Notes under the pieces: generated by a model
What the model was told of the DNA's origin: nothing
What the model saw: only the letters and a program-made list of their open reading frames with translations
Database searches by the model: none
Shown: one piece after another, positions 8,432 to 17,923 of the stretch
Layout: each line of letters starts with the position of its first letter
Position numbering within the stretch: position 1 is the stretch's first letter
Translations under genes and position numbers: made by a program
NCBI RefSeq assembly: GCF_000253115.1
Contig: NC_014145.1
Span: 1,240,001-1,304,000 of the forward strand
Direction of reading: 5' to 3'
From: Thiomonas arsenitoxydans
GTDB lineage: Bacteria > Pseudomonadota > Gammaproteobacteria > Burkholderiales > Burkholderiaceae_C
Length of the DNA stretch: 64,000 bases

Positions 8432-9298
8432 ATGTCCAGCGTTCCGGTGACTTACGGCGAAGCCAGTATCACCCCGCGCGGTGACTACGCGCATTGCGAT
8501 GCCGACTACACCTGCGCGCAGCAATGGGCGCGCTACACCCCGCAAGAGCACGAGTTGTTCGCGCGGCTCTATGCGCGGCAGATGGCGCTGTTGCCGGGGC
8601 GGGCTTGCGAGGAGTTTGTGCGGGCTTTGCCGCATCTGCAGGCGCGCAGCAGCATTCCGCGGTTTGACGACATCAACGTCCGCCTGAAAGCGGCGACGGA
8701 CTGGGAAATCGTGGCCGTGCCGGGGCTGATTCCCGAAGCGGCGTTTTTCAGCCTGCTGGCGGCGAGGCGTTTTCCGGTGACGGTGTGGCTGCGCAAGCCA
8801 GAGGAGTTCGACTACATCGTCGAGCCCGATCTGTTTCACGATCTGTTCGGCCATGTGCCGCTGTTGTTCGAGCCCCGGTTTGCCGACTATATGCAGGCGT
8901 TCGGTGCGGGCGGGCTCAAGGCGCAAGGGCAGCATGCGCTGCAGTTTCTGGCGCGGCTGTACTGGTACACGGTGGAGTTCGGACTGATTCGTACCCCGCA
9001 AGGTTTGCGGATTTATGGTGCGGGCATTCTGTCATCGGGCGGCGAGGTGGAACACAGCCTCCACAGCCCGCAAGCGCGGCGCGTGCGCTTTGATCTGCTT
9101 CGGCTGCTGCGCAGCCGCTATCGCATCGACTCATATCAGGCAACCTATTTCATCATCGACAACTTCCAGCAATTGTTCGATGCGACGGCGCCCGACTTCA
9201 CCCCGTTCTACGACCAAGCCGCCATGCTTCCGGAGATCGAGGCCGGGGCGCTGCTGCCCGACGAGGTGGACGAAATGGTTAGCGCCGAAACGGACTGA
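8432..9298 (+). CDS. phhA: Phenylalanine-4-hydroxylase
   Basis: A 288-residue pterin- and iron-dependent monooxygenase converting phenylalanine to tyrosine. The catalytic core shows VPGLIPEAAFFSLLAARRFP, the iron-binding PDLFHDLFGHVPLL (two His) and YWYTVEFGLI (Glu), followed by YGAGILSSGGE. GGAGG at 8421-8425 lies 6 nt before the ATG at 8432. Monodomain bacterial type, with no ACT regulatory domain. Together with hppD it brings phenylalanine to homogentisate once a transaminase, not in this window, acts. Confidence 0.95.
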   Translation: MSSVPVTYGEASITPRGDYAHCDADYTCAQQWARYTPQEHELFARLYARQMALLPGRACEEFVRALPHLQARSSIPRFDDINVRLKAATDWEIVAVPGLIPEAAFFSLLAARRFPVTVWLRKPEEFDYIVEPDLFHDLFGHVPLLFEPRFADYMQAFGAGGLKAQGQHALQFLARLYWYTVEFGLIRTPQGLRIYGAGILSSGGEVEHSLHSPQARRVRFDLLRLLRSRYRIDSYQATYFIIDNFQQLFDATAPDFTPFYDQAAMLPEIEAGALLPDEVDEMVSAETD

Positions 9299-9317
9299 GG
9301 CGGTCGGGCAGGAGGGT

Positions 9318-9962
9318 CTATTCGGCGTCGGGCTGACGCGCAGGCGCGGCGCGCGCGAAGGCGTCCAACTCGTCGCATTCCGCGCAGATGCGCTCCACGG
9401 TGGTCAGCCCCGCCAGGCTGCAGCCAAAGCGGCGGGCATTGAACACCTGCGGAACGAGGCAACAGTCGGCCAGGGTGGGCGTGTCGCCGTGGCAGAAGCG
9501 GCCGGTGCGCGGGTCGCTTGCGAGCATTTTCTCCACGGTCTGTAGCCCGCGTTCGACCCAGTGGCAATACCACTCGGCTTTCTGTGCCTCTCTCAGATCG
9601 AAGGTACGGGTGAGGTGCTGCAGCACGCGCAGATTGTTGATGGGATGAATGTCGCAGGCGATGATCTGAGCGATGGCGCGAATACGCGCGCGGTCTGCCG
9701 CCGATCCCGGCAGCAGCGGCGGGTTCGGGTGGGTCTCGTCCAGGTACTCGATGATGGCCAGGGACTGGTTCAGGATCTGGCCGTTGTCGTCCAGAGTGGG
9801 CACGGTTTCGTTGGGGTTGATCGCGGCATAGCCAGCGGCGTGTTGCTGGCCGCCGTCACGCAGCAGATGCACAGGCACCGATTCGAAAGCCAGCCCCTTG
9901 AGGTGCAGCGCGATGCGAACCCGATAGGCGGCAGAACTGCGGAAGTAGGTGTAGAGCTTCAT
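9318..9962 (-). CDS. maiA: Maleylacetoacetate (or maleylpyruvate) isomerase
   Basis: A zeta-class glutathione S-transferase of about 214 residues. The N-terminal thioredoxin-like domain begins MKLYTYFRSSAAYRVRIAL and contains the SSAAYRVR active-site motif of the zeta class, then NPNETVPTL and the all-helical C-terminal domain. It isomerises maleylacetoacetate to fumarylacetoacetate using glutathione. Five nt separate it from the upstream fumarylacetoacetase-family gene, so they are one transcription unit. Assignment to homogentisate rather than gentisate breakdown rests on the nearby hppD and phhA. Confidence 0.9.
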   Translation of the reverse strand: MKLYTYFRSSAAYRVRIALHLKGLAFESVPVHLLRDGGQQHAAGYAAINPNETVPTLDDNGQILNQSLAIIEYLDETHPNPPLLPGSAADRARIRAIAQIIACDIHPINNLRVLQHLTRTFDLREAQKAEWYCHWVERGLQTVEKMLASDPRTGRFCHGDTPTLADCCLVPQVFNARRFGCSLAGLTTVERICAECDELDAFARAAPARQPDAE

Positions 9963-9967
9963 CGGTC

Positions 9968-10981
9968 TCATTCCGGCAGCGCCTGCACGCGGTTGCGGAT
10001 GCTGCCGAACAGGCTCAAACCCCGGTCATCGTGCATGCTGATCTCTACCCCGTCGCCGTCGCGCAGAAAGGGCGTGGTGGCCTCGCCCTGTTCGATCGTT
10101 TCGTAGGTGCGCACCTCGGCGATGCAGGCATAGCCCACGCCGCCGTGCTCGACCTTGGAGCCCCACAGCCCGCCCTGCTTGTTCGACACCGTGCCCGAGC
10201 CGATGATTGTGCCCGCAGCCAACCGGCGGGTCTTGGCCGCATGCGCGATGAGTTGGGCGAAGTCGAAGGTCATGTCCACCCCGGCATTGGGTTGACCGAA
10301 CAGGCGGCCGTTGACCTCCACCCGCAGGGGCAGATGCAGCTTGTTGTCGTGCCACGCCGCGCCGAGTTCGTCGGGCGTGAGTGCCACCGGGCTGAACGCT
10401 GACGCGGGTTTGCTCTGGAAGAAGCCAAAGCCCTTGGCCAGTTCCGCCGGAATGAGATGGCGCAGCGAGACGTCGTTGACCAGCAGCACCAGACGGATGG
10501 CCTGCGCCGCCTGCGCGGGCGTGGCGCCCAGCGGCACCTCCCCGGTGATGACGGCCACCTCGGCCTCGAAGTCGATGCCCCAGCTCTCCTTGGCCACGAT
10601 GGGGTCGCAGGGAGCGATGAAGCTGTCGGAGCCGCCCTGATACATCAGCGGGTCGGTGTAGAAGGTGGCGGGCACTTCGGCTTTGCGTGCCTTGCGTACC
10701 AGCTCGACATGGTTGATGTAGGCCGAACCGTCGGCCCATTGGAAGGCGCGCGGCAGGGGCGAGTGGCAGGCGGCGGCGTCGAAGGGCTGGGTGTGCCGTG
10801 CTGTTCCGGCTTGCAGGGCCAGCGCCGCATCGCGCAGCAGCGGGGCGCAGCGCGCCCAGTCGTCGAGCGCGGCCTGCAGGGTCGGGGCGATGTCGGGCAC
10901 CGGCTGGCACAGGGTCAGGGTGTCGTTGACCACGACCAGTCGGCCGTCCGGGGCCGCGGTTTTCAGCGTGGCCAGCCTCAC
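9968..10981 (-). CDS. Fumarylacetoacetate hydrolase family protein
   Basis: A 337-residue enzyme of the FAH family, probably hydrolysing fumarylacetoacetate to fumarate and acetoacetate. The N-terminal part (about 1-75) is followed by the catalytic fold with YTDPLMYQGGSDSFIAP, the acidic metal-binding DFEAEVAVI, NDVSLRHLIP and GSGTVSN motifs. It starts with GTG at 10981, overlapping the stop of the upstream VOC gene (GTGA), and lies upstream of maiA. It could alternatively act as a fumarylpyruvate hydrolase in the gentisate route. Confidence 0.88.
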   Translation of the reverse strand: MRLATLKTAAPDGRLVVVNDTLTLCQPVPDIAPTLQAALDDWARCAPLLRDAALALQAGTARHTQPFDAAACHSPLPRAFQWADGSAYINHVELVRKARKAEVPATFYTDPLMYQGGSDSFIAPCDPIVAKESWGIDFEAEVAVITGEVPLGATPAQAAQAIRLVLLVNDVSLRHLIPAELAKGFGFFQSKPASAFSPVALTPDELGAAWHDNKLHLPLRVEVNGRLFGQPNAGVDMTFDFAQLIAHAAKTRRLAAGTIIGSGTVSNKQGGLWGSKVEHGGVGYACIAEVRTYETIEQGEATTPFLRDGDGVEISMHDDRGLSLFGSIRNRVQALPE

Positions 10982-11523
10982 TGGAACATCTCCTTGTAGC
11001 GGCCGTCATGCATCCAGGCGGCATGCTTCGGGGCTTTGCGGGTCTGGCTCCATTCTTCGAGCATGTCCCACTTCACGGCGTCGAGCGCGGCGAGCATCTT
11101 GGGACTGGAGGTATTGCACGCTAATTCCAGGCGGTGGCCGTTGGGGTCGAAGAAGTAGATGGACTGAAACAGCGCATGGTCGGTCGGGCCGATGACGTCG
11201 ATGCCGGCGTTCTGCAGGCGCTGCTTGGCGGCGAGGAGTTCGTCCATGGAGCCGACCTCCAGCGCGAGGTGCTGGGTCCAGACGGGGGTGTTGGGGTCGC
11301 GTCCCATCTCGGGCTGCGTGGGCAGCTCGAAGAAGGCCAGGATATTGCCCTGGCCCGCGTCGATAAAGATGTGCATGTAGGGATCGGCTTCGCCTGTGGA
11401 GGGCACGGTGTCTTCGGCGATGCACAGCACCAGTTTCATGTCCAGATGCTGCTCGTACCAGCGCGCGGTCTGCAGCGCGTCTTTGCAGCGGTAGGCAACA
11501 TGATGGATCTTTTGGACCAGCAT
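10978..11523 (-). CDS. VOC-family (glyoxalase/extradiol-dioxygenase fold) protein
   Basis: A 181-residue single VOC protein. The metal-site pattern is visible: His in KIHHVAYRCKD, His in WTQHLALEV and Glu in GHRLELA. The last ~40 residues are an extension ending DGRYKEMFQ. It overlaps the fumarylacetoacetase gene by 4 nt and leads a VOC-FAH-maiA unit. It may be a dioxygenase, isomerase or lyase on an aromatic breakdown intermediate, but the substrate cannot be read from sequence. A CAGGAGA ribosome site precedes the start. Confidence 0.75.
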   Translation of the reverse strand: MLVQKIHHVAYRCKDALQTARWYEQHLDMKLVLCIAEDTVPSTGEADPYMHIFIDAGQGNILAFFELPTQPEMGRDPNTPVWTQHLALEVGSMDELLAAKQRLQNAGIDVIGPTDHALFQSIYFFDPNGHRLELACNTSSPKMLAALDAVKWDMLEEWSQTRKAPKHAAWMHDGRYKEMFQ

Positions 11524-11593
11524 GATGAGTCTCCTGTTTTGTTAACTTTGAAACTCTAGTCCCAAAACAGTCGGTTTGCAGGCCCGCGGGAGA

Positions 11594-12964
11594 CTACTGC
11601 AGCATGAAGGTCTGATACTCCAGCTTGCGGAACAGGCGCTGCAGCAACATCATGCCCAGCATCAGCGTGAGGAGCAGGGCCACGCCGAAGCCGTAGCCGA
11701 AGAAGGCCGGGCCAAGGTGGATGGAGAGCATGCTCAGCGCAAAATTCAGCACCGTCAACGTGGCCGTGATGACCACCACATCGCGTCTGCGGTCCAGGTA
11801 ATAGAACACGTTGAGCACGGCCAGCAACATCACCTGGAAGCTCGCCGCTACGGCCTGCACCAGAAACAGCGGGATGTAGAGGCTGCTGATGCCGATCCAC
11901 GAAAACAGCGCCGGCACGAAGGTGTAGACCGCCAACAACGTGAGCGCCTGCACCTTCAGAATTTGATAAAGCCCCTCGCGCACCACGCCCTGCATGCCGT
12001 CGTGATAGCGGGCGATGTCTTGCAGCGCGCCGCCTTCGCGCACGGCGGTGTAGAACTTGTCGTACCACTCGACGAAGTCGGTCTCGAACTTCACCAGAAA
12101 AATGCCCATGCCCGGGATGACGCACAGATAGGCGAGAAACACCGGCAGGTCGTAAATGGTGGAAGCGCGCAGCGGCCCGATGACCGGGGTGGACGTGCCG
12201 GTGGTGAACCAGAAGGTGAGCTTGTCCGCCCACACGCCCAAGTTGTAGAGCATGCCGCCCGCGATGAGCGAGAGATACATCTGCCGCGGGCGGAAGCAGG
12301 CCAGCGTGATGGGGCGAACCACGGGAAAGTTGCGTAGCACCAGCCACAGCATCAGCACCCACATGACAAACTGCCCGCCGATAAACCCGAGCAGCAAGCC
12401 GTCGAGCCCCCAGCGGCGGGCGAAGTATGACAGCAGCACCGAGATGCCGTAGCCCAGCGCATACAGGCCGACGATGGCGCGGTACTGCTTCAGGCCCGAG
12501 AGGAACACGGTGGTGATCCACAGGTTCGACAGCAGCGTGAGCCCGACCACGATGAGCACCCGGTATAGATTGCCCACGCCGTCAAACCCCAGCAGCGCCA
12601 CCAGCCAACCCAAGGCGCCGCTCACTGCCGTGGTCACGAGCACCACACCGAAATAGGCCGGAGCGATGTCGTCCTTGCGCTTCTCGAACAGTCGGTCGGC
12701 CACCCACCGGGTGAAACCCAGTTGCAGCCCGCCGGTGAGAATGAGCGAGGCCATGATGAGATAGGTCACCGTCACCTGGAACTGGGTGATGAGCGCGTCG
12801 GGCGTGACCACGCCGAGCGACAGCACGCCCACCGCGATGAGGCCGATGATGGAAAACACCCACGGCCCGGAGCTGATGATGGACGCATAGGTGTAGGCGC
12901 GCAGCAGCCCGAGGTAGGACTCGGAGCGCAACAGCTTGCGCAGTTCGAAGCCGATGCCGGCCAT
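11594..12964 (-). CDS. pelG: Pel polysaccharide inner-membrane transporter PelG
   Basis: A 456-residue polytopic membrane protein with about twelve hydrophobic helices, starting MAGIGFELRKLLR as PelG proteins do. It resembles MOP/Wzx-like flippases and is thought to move the growing Pel chain across the inner membrane with PelD, PelE and PelF. It starts directly after the pelF stop (no intervening base) and is the last gene of the pel operon. A VOC-FAH-maiA unit follows 70 bp later on the same strand. Confidence 0.94.
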   Translation of the reverse strand: MAGIGFELRKLLRSESYLGLLRAYTYASIISSGPWVFSIIGLIAVGVLSLGVVTPDALITQFQVTVTYLIMASLILTGGLQLGFTRWVADRLFEKRKDDIAPAYFGVVLVTTAVSGALGWLVALLGFDGVGNLYRVLIVVGLTLLSNLWITTVFLSGLKQYRAIVGLYALGYGISVLLSYFARRWGLDGLLLGFIGGQFVMWVLMLWLVLRNFPVVRPITLACFRPRQMYLSLIAGGMLYNLGVWADKLTFWFTTGTSTPVIGPLRASTIYDLPVFLAYLCVIPGMGIFLVKFETDFVEWYDKFYTAVREGGALQDIARYHDGMQGVVREGLYQILKVQALTLLAVYTFVPALFSWIGISSLYIPLFLVQAVAASFQVMLLAVLNVFYYLDRRRDVVVITATLTVLNFALSMLSIHLGPAFFGYGFGVALLLTLMLGMMLLQRLFRKLEYQTFMLQ

Positions 12965-14632
12965 TTATGCCAAGTCCTTTTCGTCTGCCTTCGAATCGAC
13001 TGCGAGGGGCGGCTCGTCCAGCGGCGGCTCGCCGCGCAGCCAGGTGGCGACTGCGCCGACTTCATCGCTCAGGCCGACGTCGCGGGCGGCGCTGCGTTGC
13101 AGGGCGTCGTCGTACACCGCGCGGTAGTTGTCGAACATCATGGGTTGGGTGTAGTAGCGCTCGACCCGGGCGATGCCTGCGGCGCTGGCGGCTTGCCAGC
13201 GGGCCGTGTCGCCTAGCAGTTCGGCGCAGGCTTCGCCCAGCGCCTGCGCGTCGGCGATGCCGACCACGGCGCCTGAGGCGCCCAGCGCTTCGTCTTCCGC
13301 GCCCAGTCCGTAGATGAGCTGACGGCACGAGCCCACGTCGGTAGTGACCGAGGGCACGCCCCCGGCATAGCCTTCGAGCATGACCAGCGGCAGCGCCTCG
13401 CTGATGGACGACAGCACCACCAGCCCGATCTTGGGCATGAGCTCGGTGAGCTTCTGGAAGCCGAGGAACTTGAGGGTGTCGCCCAGTTGCAGACTCTCGG
13501 CGAGATCGTGGCACTCGCGGGCATATTCCGGGTGCTCGTCCTCCGGCCCGGCGATCCAGCCTTCGAGCCCGGGCAGGCGGTTGCTGGCCACGCGTACCGC
13601 GCGGATGAAGGTCTTGATGTCCTTGATCGGCACCACCCGGCCGATGAGGCACATCACCAGCGGGGGCGAAGCAGGGCGCAAGGCGCGGGTCGCGGCGAAG
13701 GGCGGCACGTTGATGCCGTTGGCGATGCAGCAGGTGGTGATGGGGTTGGCGCCGTCGGCGATCTGCCGCAGGCGGTTGGTTTCGTACAGCGCAATGACGG
13801 GATCGGCGGCGTCGTAGCACATGCGGCCCAGCGACTCGAACAGACGTATCCAGAGCTGGCGGAAATAGCCGGCCTCGCCCGCGGTACGTTCGAGCACCGG
13901 GGTGTTGTCGCTGATCCAATTGGCCGAAAACAGGTCGATGCGCCGCTCCTTGGTGTAGATGCCGTGCTCCGACAGCACCAGCGGCTTGTTGTAGAGCCGC
14001 GCGAGAACCGCGCCCAGATACCCGGCGTAGCCGGTGGAGACGGTGTGATAGATGCGGGCGCGTGGCAGTTCGCGGGCCAGCGTCGCCAGCGTCCAGATGG
14101 GGGTGTGCATGGTGCGCACTGTCCAGAAGTAATCGACGAAGGACGGATCGGTGCAGCGAAGTTGGTACTGGGCGGTGAGGTAGCCCCACGATTGATGCGA
14201 GTGCAGAAAGTAGTGCAGATCGAGCTTGTCCTGCATGGCTTGCAGGCTGGCGCGCAGCACTTCGGCGCGGCTGGCGGCGTCTTGGCCATCGCGAATCAGG
14301 GTGTGCAGGTTTTCCACCAGTTCGGCGGTCGCGGCGTCGCCGCGTTCTTCGCGCGCGGCGGGCAGCACCGCGTCGCTGAACAGATAGTGATGGGTGAGCC
14401 CGACCACATTGGGCGGCATCTGGTAGCGCGGCTTGCCATAGTCTTCCTCGCGCGAGCCGAGAAACACCAGATGAAAGCGCAGGTGCGGAAATCCGCTCAC
14501 GATCTGGTGCACCCAGCTCGACACGCCGCCCGAGACATAGGGGTAAGTGCCTTCGAGTAGCAGCATGACGTCGATCTCAAAGGGGGCTTCGCGGCCCTCG
14601 GGTTGCGTGTCGGTGAAGTCGGGTTGCGTCAT
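12965..14632 (-). CDS. pelF: Pel polysaccharide glycosyltransferase PelF
   Basis: A 555-residue cytosolic GT4-type glycosyltransferase that polymerises the Pel backbone. The N-terminus shows MLLLEGTYPYVSGGVSSWVH, the glycine-rich acceptor-side motif of PelF. Later come VLSEHGIYTKERRID, CLIGRVVPIKDIKTFI and the retaining GT-B EAx7E-like segment ISEALPLVMLEGYAGG. An acidic extension of about 30 residues lies at the C-terminus. It is 14 nt downstream of pelE. Confidence 0.94.
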   Translation of the reverse strand: MTQPDFTDTQPEGREAPFEIDVMLLLEGTYPYVSGGVSSWVHQIVSGFPHLRFHLVFLGSREEDYGKPRYQMPPNVVGLTHHYLFSDAVLPAAREERGDAATAELVENLHTLIRDGQDAASRAEVLRASLQAMQDKLDLHYFLHSHQSWGYLTAQYQLRCTDPSFVDYFWTVRTMHTPIWTLATLARELPRARIYHTVSTGYAGYLGAVLARLYNKPLVLSEHGIYTKERRIDLFSANWISDNTPVLERTAGEAGYFRQLWIRLFESLGRMCYDAADPVIALYETNRLRQIADGANPITTCCIANGINVPPFAATRALRPASPPLVMCLIGRVVPIKDIKTFIRAVRVASNRLPGLEGWIAGPEDEHPEYARECHDLAESLQLGDTLKFLGFQKLTELMPKIGLVVLSSISEALPLVMLEGYAGGVPSVTTDVGSCRQLIYGLGAEDEALGASGAVVGIADAQALGEACAELLGDTARWQAASAAGIARVERYYTQPMMFDNYRAVYDDALQRSAARDVGLSDEVGAVATWLRGEPPLDEPPLAVDSKADEKDLA

Positions 14633-14646
14633 GGGCAGGGAGAAGA

Positions 14647-15795
14647 TCAGCTCAGCAGCAGGCGGTCGGCATCGCTCAGCGGGCCGGGCGCCGGGGTGGG
14701 CTCGGCAGGGCGCGGCGCACTGCCTGGGCGCTGCAAGGCGGGTGTGTCGGAGATGACCGGCTCGCTTCGAGTCGGGGTTTCGGTCTGCCAGACCCGCACC
14801 ACGGGACGCAGCCGGGGGGCCACCTGCCGAGTGCCCAGCGGTTGCAGCACGCCGGTGATGCGGCCGAATCGCCGCTCAATCCATTCCAGCTCCGCGGCGT
14901 AAGGGCGCCACAACGTCGGGCTGGCGCCTTCCGAGGCGAGATGTTCGAGCACCTCGCGTGCCGCATCGGTCTTGCCCGCGGCCAGAGACAGGCGCAGGAA
15001 CATCATCTGCAGGCCGGTGTCTTGCGGCAGCGCGTCGCGGGCGATCGTGCAGTAGTGCAACGCCTGCTGCAAGGCGAAGTCGCGCAGATCGCCCTGGGCC
15101 AGGCCCTGATAGATGAACTCCATCTGCAACTCGGCGACGCGCTGCGCAGCACGCGCCAGTGCCGCTCCGCTGGGCGCGGTGTGGCGTAAGACTTCGACTT
15201 CGCGCAGGGCGTCCTGCAGACTGTCGGTCAGTCGCTGCTCCCAGGTGTTGCTGATGCCGTAGGCCAGCAGGCGGATTTCTTCATCGGGGTCGGACAGCAG
15301 CTTGCGCAGCACCGGCAGGGTCATGCGCGGCGACATTTCGCGCAGCGCCAGCACGGCGCGAATGCGCTGGGCCTGCGGCTGGCTCTGGTCTCGGGCAATG
15401 CGCGCGGTTTGGCCGGCGGGCAAGTCGCGGCGCTGGTCGTCGTCTATATGCGAGACGGAGAACACCTGCAGCGACGGCGCTTCGCGCAGGTGCTCGGTGG
15501 CCTGGTGGCGCATGGGCAGCCATTGCGCCAGCCGCGCGGCGATCAGCAGGCCGAACACGCCGACGACCGGAAAGAAAAACGCCAGCAAGGTCAAAAGGGT
15601 GAGTGACAGCCGCTTGGGTTTGCGCAGTTCGGCGGGCAGCAGCGTCCACAGCAGCAGCCCGACCAGCACGGCCGCCGCACCATGCACCGCCCAGAACAGC
15701 AGCAGGTCCGTGTCGTCGCGGCTGACCAGCAGCCAGGCCGCCACCGTCTCCAGCAGGACGATGAGCGAGCCGAGCTTGTAGAACAGGGGATTCAT
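14647..15795 (-). CDS. pelE: Pel membrane protein PelE (TPR)
   Basis: A 382-residue protein with two N-terminal membrane segments (LGSLIVLLETVAAWLLV and a segment around 65-85), then a cytosolic helical part resembling TPR/HEAT repeats, and a Pro-rich tail. PelE binds PelD in the inner-membrane Pel synthase complex. The ATG at 15795 overlaps the pelD stop (ATGA). The frame stays open far upstream, but that part only mirrors pelD. Confidence 0.88.
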   Translation of the reverse strand: MNPLFYKLGSLIVLLETVAAWLLVSRDDTDLLLFWAVHGAAAVLVGLLLWTLLPAELRKPKRLSLTLLTLLAFFFPVVGVFGLLIAARLAQWLPMRHQATEHLREAPSLQVFSVSHIDDDQRRDLPAGQTARIARDQSQPQAQRIRAVLALREMSPRMTLPVLRKLLSDPDEEIRLLAYGISNTWEQRLTDSLQDALREVEVLRHTAPSGAALARAAQRVAELQMEFIYQGLAQGDLRDFALQQALHYCTIARDALPQDTGLQMMFLRLSLAAGKTDAAREVLEHLASEGASPTLWRPYAAELEWIERRFGRITGVLQPLGTRQVAPRLRPVVRVWQTETPTRSEPVISDTPALQRPGSAPRPAEPTPAPGPLSDADRLLLS

Positions 15796-17267
15796 GAGGT
15801 CTTGGTTTCCGCGGCGGCGCTGCTCAGCAGGCGGCGCAACTCCAGGAAGCTGGGGGCGCCCGAGACTTCTAGAAAGTCCAGATCGAAGGCCTGATCGGGG
15901 CGCTGGTTGCTGCGGCTGAGAATCTGCACGAGCTGGCTCGCCATGTCGCGGCGGTAATTCGCCAGCCCGCCGGAACTCAACAAGGGCAGCAGCACGATCA
16001 GCGCGGGTTTGCCGCCCCGGCCCTTGAGCGTCCAGGTGGAGCTCTCCACCGGCTGCAGACCGGCGAACTCGGCCAGCACGTCGTCGCTCACACGGCCTTG
16101 CCCGCTCCACACTGCGCAGTAGCTGCGCAGCTTGAAGTTCTGCCCCAGTTCGCTGAGCTGCGCCCACTCTTGCTGCAGGCCGATGGGCGCCTGCACCCAG
16201 GCCGAGCGCACATCTTCCACGCTGAGCTCGAGCTGGCTGAAATCGAGATAGGACGCGCACAGAACCTGCAGGCGCTGCAGATTGTTTTCCTCGAACGACA
16301 TGAAGGGCATGGTATGCACCGCCAGCAGGGCATCGACCTCGTCGTATTCGTCGAGCCGTAGCGGGGCGGCGAATACCCAGGGGTTGCTGCCGTCGGTTTC
16401 GTTCAGATGGGCTTGGGCGATGTGCACCGACTGATGCGTCTCCAGAATGCGGTTGATCAGAACCTCGCCGGGATCGAGCGGGGGCAGGGTTTGACCCAGT
16501 GAAGCGGCCAGCCGCCATTGCAGCCCTTGCGGGCCGATTTCGCGCACAAAGATGCCCGCCTCGACCAGGCGGCACGACTGGCTGAGCAGCTGCAGAAAGG
16601 CGCGCGGGTCGGGCAGGGGCGCGGGCGTCGGCAGGCCGGGTGTGGCTGCAGGGGCGGCCAGCGCCGGACGGTTGCCCTGGAAGGTGAAGGTTCGGCGCAG
16701 GTCGAGCAGGGCGTCGCGCAGGGTCATGGGACGGTCGGTGAGCTCCTGCTCCAAGGTGGACAGCGCTTCCTTGATGACGAACAGGCGGCGCTTGGTGCGC
16801 TCCAGCCGCGCCGTCAGGTCTTTGGTGACTTCGCGGTGCAGCACCTGCCGGTTACGGAAGGCCGCGCCGAACTCGCCCAGAATCAGGGTCATCAGCATGC
16901 CGCCGAGAAAGAACTCGGCCGGAAATTCCACGGCAGGAGCGCTATGGAACAGCGTGGGGGAGAACTTCCAGAACGCCGCGTAAAACCCCACGCCGAACAG
17001 CCCGTATCCGGCGCCGTAACGCACCGCGATCAGCCAGGGGCCGAACCAGGCCCAGGGAAAACCGGCGTGGGCGCCCAGCGGATCATCCGGCCTGAGCTTG
17101 GCGCCCAGCCACAGCACCAGCACCGGCAGCAGCACGGCTTCGAACATCGCCATCAGCCGCCCCGACTGCGTATTCGGTCGCCAGTAGCGCAGCCATTGCC
17201 AGCGCATACGCGCCGACTCGCTGCGCATGCGGCGGCTGACGCGGGTGGAGAGATTGTCGAGTTTCAT
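15792..17267 (-). CDS. pelD: c-di-GMP receptor PelD
   Basis: A 491-residue inner-membrane protein. About four hydrophobic segments lie in residues 38-135, then a coiled stretch (about 140-180), a GAF domain and a degenerate GGDEF domain without a GGDEF signature. An RxxD motif (RVSD, about residues 392-395) is a candidate inhibitory-site motif for c-di-GMP binding, the mechanism that switches on Pel polymerisation in the family. Pel output is therefore expected to be controlled post-translationally by c-di-GMP. No diguanylate cyclase gene lies in the window. Confidence 0.9.
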   Translation of the reverse strand: MKLDNLSTRVSRRMRSESARMRWQWLRYWRPNTQSGRLMAMFEAVLLPVLVLWLGAKLRPDDPLGAHAGFPWAWFGPWLIAVRYGAGYGLFGVGFYAAFWKFSPTLFHSAPAVEFPAEFFLGGMLMTLILGEFGAAFRNRQVLHREVTKDLTARLERTKRRLFVIKEALSTLEQELTDRPMTLRDALLDLRRTFTFQGNRPALAAPAATPGLPTPAPLPDPRAFLQLLSQSCRLVEAGIFVREIGPQGLQWRLAASLGQTLPPLDPGEVLINRILETHQSVHIAQAHLNETDGSNPWVFAAPLRLDEYDEVDALLAVHTMPFMSFEENNLQRLQVLCASYLDFSQLELSVEDVRSAWVQAPIGLQQEWAQLSELGQNFKLRSYCAVWSGQGRVSDDVLAEFAGLQPVESSTWTLKGRGGKPALIVLLPLLSSGGLANYRRDMASQLVQILSRSNQRPDQAFDLDFLEVSGAPSFLELRRLLSSAAAETKTS

Positions 17268-17301
17268 GCGGCGGTAAGAAAGACGCTGGGCGCTGAGCGC
17301 G

Positions 17302-17886
17302 TCAGGGCTTGGCGGCGGGTTTTTCGACCGAGGCCGTCACGCGGATGCCGCGCAGAAGCGCTTCGATCTGCGACTGCCCGACCGCGGCTAGCGCCTGATA
17401 GCCCCAGCCTGAGCGGCCGCCGCTGGCGCTCCAGACCACTTGGCCTGTCGGCACGTCGGTGACTTGCAGCGTGATGCCCACCGCGGGCTCGCTGTCCACC
17501 CCGCTTTTGTAACGCCATTCGGTGACCGTGCCGGAGAGCGCATAGCGTGCGCCTTGCTGCTTGGCCCAGGCCAGCGCCTGCGCTGTGGTCACCGCGGGCT
17601 CGGCCTCCAGCGGGTTCTCGGTGGATTTCTGCGGATAGACCACCACGTCGCGCAAGCCCTTTTGCTGCAGCAGCGAGACGGTGATGGCCTGCGCCCTGCG
17701 CTCGACCAGCGGCACATCGGTGGCGTTGGCCAGCGGCAGCACGGCGAACTTGGCGTCCGCTGGCACCGAGAGCGACTGGCCGGGCAGGGCGGTGACGGCG
17801 CAGCCCGCGAGCAGCATCACGGCGGCGCCGGCCAGACCGAGCGCGGCGCGGCGGGCGGGGGAGTGTGGAGTGGGGGATGGGGACAT
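17302..17886 (-). CDS. pelC: Pel outer-membrane lipoprotein PelC
   Basis: A lipoprotein of about 194 residues. The signal sequence ends in the lipobox LLAGC, then a compact domain with KFAVLPLANATD and YALSGTVTEWRYK typical of PelC. PelC forms a periplasmic ring at the outer membrane that funnels the polymer to the PelB pore. The ATG at 17886 is chosen because AGGAG sits just upstream; another ATG six codons earlier has no such site. Confidence 0.9.
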   Translation of the reverse strand: MSPSPTPHSPARRAALGLAGAAVMLLAGCAVTALPGQSLSVPADAKFAVLPLANATDVPLVERRAQAITVSLLQQKGLRDVVVYPQKSTENPLEAEPAVTTAQALAWAKQQGARYALSGTVTEWRYKSGVDSEPAVGITLQVTDVPTGQVVWSASGGRSGWGYQALAAVGQSQIEALLRGIRVTASVEKPAAKP

Positions 17887-17923
17887 GGAACTCTCCTGCT
17901 TCATCGGGGTGAAAAGAACGCGG

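Noticed and set aside
7120..8433. 437-codon minus-strand open frame opposite hppD
   Set aside because: hppD is certain on the plus strand; the antisense frame has no family features.
11524..11593. Terminator between pelG and the VOC gene
   Set aside because: No convincing stem followed by a T-run could be found by eye, so none is listed.
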